Shown here piece after piece: positions 59,629 to 64,000 of a DNA stretch of 64,000 bases. The stretch is from JBJYKD01 sp049310025. GTDB taxonomy: Bacteria; Bacillota; Thermosediminibacteria; Thermosediminibacterales; Tepidanaerobacteraceae. How positions within the stretch are numbered: position 1 is the stretch's first letter; each line of letters starts with the position of its first letter. The notes beneath the pieces are model-generated. The model had not been told where the DNA came from and made no database searches. It saw only the letters and a list, made by a program, of their open reading frames with translations. The translations under genes were made by a program, and so were the position numbers. The stretch lies in the NCBI RefSeq assembly GCF_049310025.1, contig NZ_JBJYKD010000006.1, positions 60,206 to 124,205 on the forward strand, in the 5' to 3' direction.

Positions 59629-60864
59629 TTACTTTACGGAGTATTCAAATTTAGCCTGGGAATTTATGTGGAAAAAGTCGGCGAAGCCTATGTCCAGAGG
59701 ATTTTTGGGGATGGATCTTATGTTTATCTTGTTTTTAATGAGCTCTGTGAGGACACCTGCGTAGGATATATCGCCCTGCAGGATGGCTCCACAAATTATG
59801 CCGTCTTTGTGCACGATTTTTTTATACACATTTTCATACTCCAGTATGTCTATATCGTAGGAATCATCGGGGGGATTGGGGTTGCCTAGGGATACCGTAG
59901 GCACTCCGAAGAAGTTCATGGAATTTTTAAGGCCGAAATCATCGTCAAGGATCTTATCGAATCCTGCCAGGTTATATGCCGCCGTAATGCCCTGTTTTAC
60001 AGCCAGAGGCCAGACTCCGGCCCTTCCCAGCACATCTCCTGCAGCGTAGATGCTATCATCTGAGGTTTTACACCGGTTATCCACCAGGATGCCCCGCTCC
60101 ACCTTTATAGTGCCGCAATTTTTTATTAAATCGATGTTGGGCCTGACCCCGGCGGCTACCACGGCCATATCCCCGTTTATCACTTTTCCGTCGCTCAACT
60201 TTATCCCTTTAAAACTGCCGTCATAATCCAGGATAGCTTCCGATGCCGTGGCTCCGGTAAAAATTTCGGCACCTTTTTTTCTCATGATATCCGTGTAGAT
60301 CCCGGCCGCCCGAGCGTCAAGCTGCAAAGACAGTATGGTGTCCGCCATTTCCACCACGGTCACCTTAAGCCCCCGGTCCATCAACTCCGATGCCACATCT
60401 ATACCTATCAGACCTCCGCCGATGATGACTGCAGATTCGGAACTTGAAGCCTTACTGTCTATGTTCACGGCATCATCCAGGTTTCTCAGGGTATACACAA
60501 ATTTTGCCTCCCTGAGATTCTTGATGGGGGGAATGGAAGCCGAAGAGCCGGAAGCGATGATGAGCCCGTCGTACGGCAGAACGGTGCCGTCATCTAAAGT
60601 AACGGTCTTTGATTTTTCATTTACCGCCAGCACGCTCTTATTTTTGATCCAATCTATTTTGTTTTTCTCAAAGAAATCCCCCTCAATGAAAGACAGGCCG
60701 TCCAGACTTCTCTTTTTACCTATATAAAGGTGCAGCATGCACCGGGAGTAGATGCGGTCGTCCCTGGAAATTATTATAATATCCGATGAATCATCAAGTT
60801 TCCTCAAAGTTTTTGCCGCATTGATTCCGGCGGCGCTGGCGCCTATTACTACATATCTCATCAT
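59629..60864 (-). CDS. FAD-dependent NAD(P)H oxidoreductase of the CO dehydrogenase operon
   Basis: A 411-residue pyridine nucleotide-disulfide oxidoreductase fold protein: FAD site VVIGASAAGINAAKTLRKL, NAD site AVIIGGGLIGIDVASEL, and the late FAD motif SIYAAGDVLG. It resembles the NADH oxidase/NirB-FAD subgroup (rubredoxin or ferredoxin reductases). Its position behind cooS and cooF matches the CODH-CooF-FNOR arrangement, in which CO-derived electrons reduce NAD(P). Start overlaps the cooF stop. Confidence 0.88.
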   Translation of the reverse strand: MMRYVVIGASAAGINAAKTLRKLDDSSDIIIISRDDRIYSRCMLHLYIGKKRSLDGLSFIEGDFFEKNKIDWIKNKSVLAVNEKSKTVTLDDGTVLPYDGLIIASGSSASIPPIKNLREAKFVYTLRNLDDAVNIDSKASSSESAVIIGGGLIGIDVASELMDRGLKVTVVEMADTILSLQLDARAAGIYTDIMRKKGAEIFTGATASEAILDYDGSFKGIKLSDGKVINGDMAVVAAGVRPNIDLIKNCGTIKVERGILVDNRCKTSDDSIYAAGDVLGRAGVWPLAVKQGITAAYNLAGFDKILDDDFGLKNSMNFFGVPTVSLGNPNPPDDSYDIDILEYENVYKKIVHKDGIICGAILQGDISYAGVLTELIKNKINIRSIPKNPLDIGFADFFHINSQAKFEYSVK

Positions 60865-61310
60865 TCAGTCACCTCCACCAGGTAGATGGCCCCTGTGGGG
60901 CATTCTTCCACACATCGGGGGATATCACGGCCGGAGCACATATCGCATTTCATGATGATCTTGAGGTTTTTACGGTCAGGCTTTAATACACCGTAGGGGC
61001 AGGACATTATACACATAAAACAGGAGGCGCACCTTTTGTCATCATAATTCACCAGGCCTGTGCTCTCATCCTTGGTCATAGCGCCGCTCATACAGGTGAT
61101 GGTGCATTCGGCCTCGGTGCAGTGGCGGCAGATAATGGGTACGGGGTTTCCGGCCGCATCCAGCTCCAGATGGTTCCGGCTCTCATTTTCGATGTCTTCC
61201 AGATCCAGGTCGTAAATGGATTTGCCCTTCTGGTTGTGCTCGCACATGCAGGCGAGCACACAGCCCATGCAGCCCGTGCATTTGTCCTTTTCTATCATAA
61301 TCCTCTTCAC
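60861..61310 (-). CDS. cooF: CooF-like polyferredoxin
   Basis: A 149-residue Fe-S protein with four 4Fe-4S motifs: CTGCMGCVLAC near the N-terminus, CRHCTEAECTITC, CASCFMCIMSCP and CDMCSGRDIPRCVEECP. This is the HycB/CooF four-cluster pattern. It takes electrons from CooS. GTG start with GGGAGGTG; it overlaps the next gene by four bases and follows cooS by four. Confidence 0.92.
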   Translation of the reverse strand: MKRIMIEKDKCTGCMGCVLACMCEHNQKGKSIYDLDLEDIENESRNHLELDAAGNPVPIICRHCTEAECTITCMSGAMTKDESTGLVNYDDKRCASCFMCIMSCPYGVLKPDRKNLKIIMKCDMCSGRDIPRCVEECPTGAIYLVEVTE

Positions 61311-61314
61311 GGTT

Positions 61315-63216
61315 TTACACCTCCCCGGAAGTAACTAAACCGAGAGCTTTCCGGCGAGATTCTATTATTTCCTCAAGCCTGTCGGCGGCCTTCTGGATAT
61401 CATCTTCCAGGATAAGCTGACCTCCTGTTATGTCGGGAAGGTCCCGAGTCAGGATCTTCGTCACAAGTTTGCTGCCTGTGATATACGGTGGTTTTGCAAG
61501 GTGCAGCGGAAGCCCCAGGGCAAGACCGAAGGCTCCGTCGGCCAGGGCCTGTTCTTCCAGCCACTGAGGTGCGGAGAGCACCAGCGGGAGTTGCGGTAAA
61601 TCGATGTCCAGTTGCGCTGCAAGCTCTGTGGCCACTATCTCCAGCCTTCCTATGGCAAGGCAGGGCCCGAAGTTCAGCACCGGCGGTATATTCAGGCTGC
61701 GGCAGACCTCCCGCAGGCTGTCTCCTGCCAGTTCCGCCGCCTCCGGCGACATGAGCCCTACATTTTCCAGGCCTCCGCTGGAGCACCCTGCCGAAAGCAC
61801 CAGTATGTCGCGCTTGATGAGCTCTCTGGTGAGGCCTACGGTAAATACATCGTGACCTCCGGAAACCAGACTTGAACACCCCACCATGCCGGCCACGCCT
61901 TTTATCCTGCCCCGGACGATGAGGTCGATCAATGGCTTCCAGGAACCTCCCAGGAATTCTTTTAGAGACACCTCGCTTATTCCGGTGATGGAGTCATCAT
62001 CTCCGTGGTTTTCGGGGAAACGAAGATTTACCCTGTCCCTGCGCCGGGAATAACTTTTCACCGCTTCTTCGATGATGCGCAGAGAAATGTCTTCCTTTTC
62101 GTCGTAGGAGTAGCGTATATAATCGGCACAGGCCTTTTTTGATACGTCGTCTATACATATCATCCTGACATTTAACTTATCGGCTATGGGTTCAAGGCCC
62201 GGCAAGGTGCAGTTGAATTCGGAAACTACCAGATCGATGCCGCCGGTTGCCAGCAGAGCTTCGCTGGTAAAGTTGTTTCCGGCGTGGCCCGAAAAAACTT
62301 CACTGTAATGCTCGCCCCGAAGCTGAAGATCTTGACCCACACATGTACAGCCTATGATCCTGAAGCCCTTTGCTCCGACCCTTCTTGCCTTTTGCTTTAT
62401 TTCCGGTTCTATCAAACGGTCCTCCAGGTCCATAATCAGCGATTGTTGATGCCCCGTTACCATTATGTTTATGTAATCGGGGTCCACCACTTTAAAACCT
62501 ACCTTTGCCGGCCTGATCCTGGGTTCGCCAAGCATGACGTCGTTTAAAAGATTTGTTAAGGTAAGGCCGTAAAGTCCTGTGACAATTCCGAGGGAAAGGG
62601 CGTTCATCAGCATGTCTACAGGGTCGCTGCTTAAATTTGTGGATGTCTTGACCACGGCATCGAAAACCTCGGATTTTGCACCGCCGGGGAGGATGTTTAA
62701 CTTTTCCCAGGTCTTATAGCGCGGTGTGTAAGCCATATTTTTCACAAGTTCCATTTTAGAAAACCTTGGCCTGTAGAGATCATCCAGCACTTTCCGGGCT
62801 ATGATGGCGGCCTTTTTGTGGTTGTCGGTTTCCTCTATCCCGAATTTTTCCGCCAGGCGGTTCAGTGTCTTTTCGCCTTTTATCTTTCCACCTTTTTCCC
62901 CGACGGCCTTGAGATTCCATGCGGCGTTTTCCACCACGTGGATGTAGCAGCCGGCACCGGCGGCCACGGCTCTCAAGAAATTTCGGGCCACAATAGTATC
63001 CGCATCGGCGCCGCATACACCCCTGGGAGCATCGGGCGTCACCCGGCAGGGGCCGTTGGCGCAGAGCCTGCAGCAAACCCCCTGCAGCCCGAAGCCGCAT
63101 TTTATTTTTTGCTTTTCCATCCTGTGATGGGAGGTCTCCACCTCCAATCCCGCTATGAATTTTTCCAGGACCTTGTCGGCGGACTTACAGGTCGCCGAAC
63201 TGGTGTTGATGGACAT
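61315..63216 (-). CDS. cooS: Anaerobic carbon monoxide dehydrogenase catalytic subunit CooS
   Basis: A 633-residue Ni-Fe CODH. The N-terminal B- and D-cluster cysteines are in KCGFGLQGVCCRLCANGPCR followed by VCGADADTIVARN. Later come C-cluster blocks: GCTCVGQDLQLRG and GHAGNNFTSEALLATGGIDL, then GVAGMVGCSSLVSGGHD, LSAGCSSGGLENVGLMSP and LNFGPCLAIGRLEI. It interconverts CO and CO2. No acetyl-CoA synthase genes are adjacent, so it is a stand-alone CODH supplying reductant rather than the Wood-Ljungdahl complex. ATG after AAGGGGG. Confidence 0.96.
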   Translation of the reverse strand: MSINTSSATCKSADKVLEKFIAGLEVETSHHRMEKQKIKCGFGLQGVCCRLCANGPCRVTPDAPRGVCGADADTIVARNFLRAVAAGAGCYIHVVENAAWNLKAVGEKGGKIKGEKTLNRLAEKFGIEETDNHKKAAIIARKVLDDLYRPRFSKMELVKNMAYTPRYKTWEKLNILPGGAKSEVFDAVVKTSTNLSSDPVDMLMNALSLGIVTGLYGLTLTNLLNDVMLGEPRIRPAKVGFKVVDPDYINIMVTGHQQSLIMDLEDRLIEPEIKQKARRVGAKGFRIIGCTCVGQDLQLRGEHYSEVFSGHAGNNFTSEALLATGGIDLVVSEFNCTLPGLEPIADKLNVRMICIDDVSKKACADYIRYSYDEKEDISLRIIEEAVKSYSRRRDRVNLRFPENHGDDDSITGISEVSLKEFLGGSWKPLIDLIVRGRIKGVAGMVGCSSLVSGGHDVFTVGLTRELIKRDILVLSAGCSSGGLENVGLMSPEAAELAGDSLREVCRSLNIPPVLNFGPCLAIGRLEIVATELAAQLDIDLPQLPLVLSAPQWLEEQALADGAFGLALGLPLHLAKPPYITGSKLVTKILTRDLPDITGGQLILEDDIQKAADRLEEIIESRRKALGLVTSGEV

Positions 63217-63235
63217 TTTAAAACCCCCTTAAAAT

Positions 63236-63276
63236 GTATACTAAAATGGTATAGATTTGTATAAAAAAATTTACAA
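63236..63276 (-). promoter_or_regulatory. cooS promoter with overlapping Rrf2-type operator
   Basis: On the minus strand: TTGTAA (complement of 63271-63276), a 17-base spacer, TATACC (complement of 63248-63253). The palindrome TATAC-N7-GTATA (63237-63253) covers the -10. The same palindrome occurs at the Rrf2 gene. A second inverted repeat, GATTTGTA/TACAAATC (63254-63279), spans the -35 and spacer. Confidence 0.7.
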
Positions 63277-63371
63277 ATCATATAGATGGCCAGTAAATTT
63301 GAAGATATGAAGATAAGGCCGACTTCTCCTCACATTTAAGCTCGGGCCTCTTAAACGGTAAAAAAGAAATC

Positions 63372-63797
63372 TCAATTCTGATTTCCGGTATCTGAGATGA
63401 CTATATCTTTGAAGTTTATGGATCCAAGTTCCGTCACCAGGATCTGCTGTATCTTTCTCAGGGCGTTGTGAACATTGCATCTGGATGCCCTTTTTAGATT
63501 GCACTTTTCTGGGTCGTAAAGGCACCTGTTGATGTATATGGGGCCGTCTACCGCTTCTATGACATCTTTAAGAGTGATGTCTTCAGGCAGCTTTTTCAGG
63601 GTGTAGCCGCCGCCGACACCCAGGATGGATTCGATGATTCCGGCGGCTTTGAGTTTCCTTAAAAGCTTTAGCAAAAACCGCATGGGTATGTTTTCCTCTT
63701 CGGCAATCTTGGCGGCGGTAATCTTATTGCCATAACCCATCTTGGAAAGATAAGCCACTACCCTTAAAGCGTAATCTGCTTCCTGTGTTATCTTCAT
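63372..63797 (-). CDS. Rrf2-family iron-sulfur regulator
   Basis: A 141-residue winged-helix regulator: MKITQEADYALRVVAYLSK opening, IAEEENIPMRFLLKLLRKLK recognition region, and VGGGYTLKKLPEDITLKDVI. Cys 92, 99 and 107 match the three-Cys cluster site of IscR/NsrR/RsrR-type proteins, so it may sense redox, iron or a gas. It is transcribed toward cooS, 155 bases away. Operators at both promoters imply self-control and control of the CODH operon. Confidence 0.9.
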   Translation of the reverse strand: MKITQEADYALRVVAYLSKMGYGNKITAAKIAEEENIPMRFLLKLLRKLKAAGIIESILGVGGGYTLKKLPEDITLKDVIEAVDGPIYINRCLYDPEKCNLKRASRCNVHNALRKIQQILVTELGSINFKDIVISDTGNQN

Positions 63798-63820
63798 TAT
63801 GTTCTCCTATCTGACAAATA

Positions 63821-63871
63821 TATACTAAATGAGTATACATTTATTATAACTGTCCGAAAATAAAATGTCAA
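63821..63871 (-). promoter_or_regulatory. Promoter and operator of the Rrf2 gene
   Basis: On the minus strand: TTGACA (complement of 63866-63871), a 17-base spacer, TATAAT (complement of 63843-63848), a perfect consensus. The palindrome TATAC-N7-GTATA (63821-63837) covers the predicted start point. Confidence 0.85.
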
Positions 63872-63962
63872 TGCGTCGGAAGAAAATCTGTTATTCGTCT
63901 GTGATATTGTCAGGGTGAAATCTTTCTGTAAAAATGTCAGTATGAGTAGGGAGAGAGTAACC

Positions 63963-64000
63963 TTGTCACAGACGGAACTTAAAAGGGTATTAGTGTTGCA
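63963..64000 (+). CDS. Start of a probable transposase gene (partial)
   Basis: A TTG at 63963 begins SQTELKRVLVL and runs off the window. This matches the opening of ISNCY-type helix-turn-helix transposases (MSQ.ELKR...). Sequence from about 63905 (TGTCAGGGTGAAAT ... TGTCAGTATGAG) may be the element's left end. Only 12 codons are visible. Confidence 0.45.
   Translation, partial: MSQTELKRVLVL

Noticed and set aside
61315..63216. CooS as part of an acetyl-CoA synthase (Wood-Ljungdahl) locus
   Set aside because: No acsB, acsC, acsD, acsE or metF-like genes are adjacent; the neighbours are CooF and a flavin oxidoreductase.
1..64000. CRISPR array, tRNA or rRNA genes
   Set aside because: I saw no regularly spaced direct repeats and no cloverleaf or rRNA signature in the intergenic regions read.

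Overview
The window reads as an anaerobic, probably moderately thermophilic Firmicute of the Thermoanaerobacterales/Thermosediminibacterales type. This is inferred from gene content only: strong GGAGG ribosome sites with frequent GTG/TTG starts, the anaerobic cobalt-early cobalamin route, Mrp/NifX-type iron-sulfur proteins, a tungsten-type aldehyde ferredoxin oxidoreductase, and a monofunctional CO dehydrogenase with its electron-transfer partners. No rRNA, tRNA or CRISPR array was found.

Layout. 1-1.3 kb: the 3' end of mtnA and gene debris. 1.5-5.3 kb: a DUF134 regulator, Mrp ATPase, DUF5320 protein, two NifX-like proteins and a damaged ferredoxin-ATPase. 5.4-6.75 kb: a structured leader, an ECF S component and a methyltransferase. 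6.8-25.3 kb: one very long tetrapyrrole unit behind an adenosylcobalamin riboswitch, running cbiMNQO (cobalt uptake), cbiA-X-C-D-E-T-L-F-G-H-J (corrin ring) and hemA-C-cobA/hemD-B-met8-hemL (glutamyl-tRNA to precorrin-2/sirohydrochlorin). Most junctions overlap or are only a few bases long. 25.3-29.1 kb: an ArsR-family repressor and an AT-rich restriction-modification island (one nuclease, two methylases). 29.1-32.0 kb: nagR-nagB-nagA for N-acetylglucosamine. 32.0-36.0 kb: a graveyard of IS3, possible IS110, IS1634 and group II intron fragments around a broken tannase-like esterase.

36.1-53.9 kb is the most unusual part. A PrpR-N/PAS/AAA+ sigma-54 activator is followed by a cluster with a creatininase-family hydrolase, nitroreductase, V4R-like protein, two-subunit CoA-transferase, complete tripartite tricarboxylate transporter (TctC, TctB, TctA), ferredoxin, aldehyde ferredoxin oxidoreductase, ThiS/MoaD-like protein and cupin. 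On the opposite strand, converging on it, lie an LDH2-family dehydrogenase, a TIM-barrel protein, two-subunit fumarase and malic enzyme. Near-perfect -24/-12 promoters sit upstream of both arms (38194-38209 on +, 53857-53872 on -). Together they look like one sigma-54 regulon for uptake and oxidation of an unidentified carboxylate, feeding fumarate/malate into pyruvate.

54.2-59.3 kb: an IS3 remnant, then a LicT-type antiterminator with its RNA target, a GlcNAc-type PTS (IICB plus separate IIA) and a TIM-barrel gene of unknown role. The PTS would import the sugar that NagA/NagB process. 59.6-63.8 kb: CO dehydrogenase cooS, ferredoxin cooF and a flavin NAD(P)H oxidoreductase, with an Rrf2 regulator upstream; the same palindrome TATAC-N7-GTATA lies on both promoters. 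The window ends in what looks like the start of a transposase gene.
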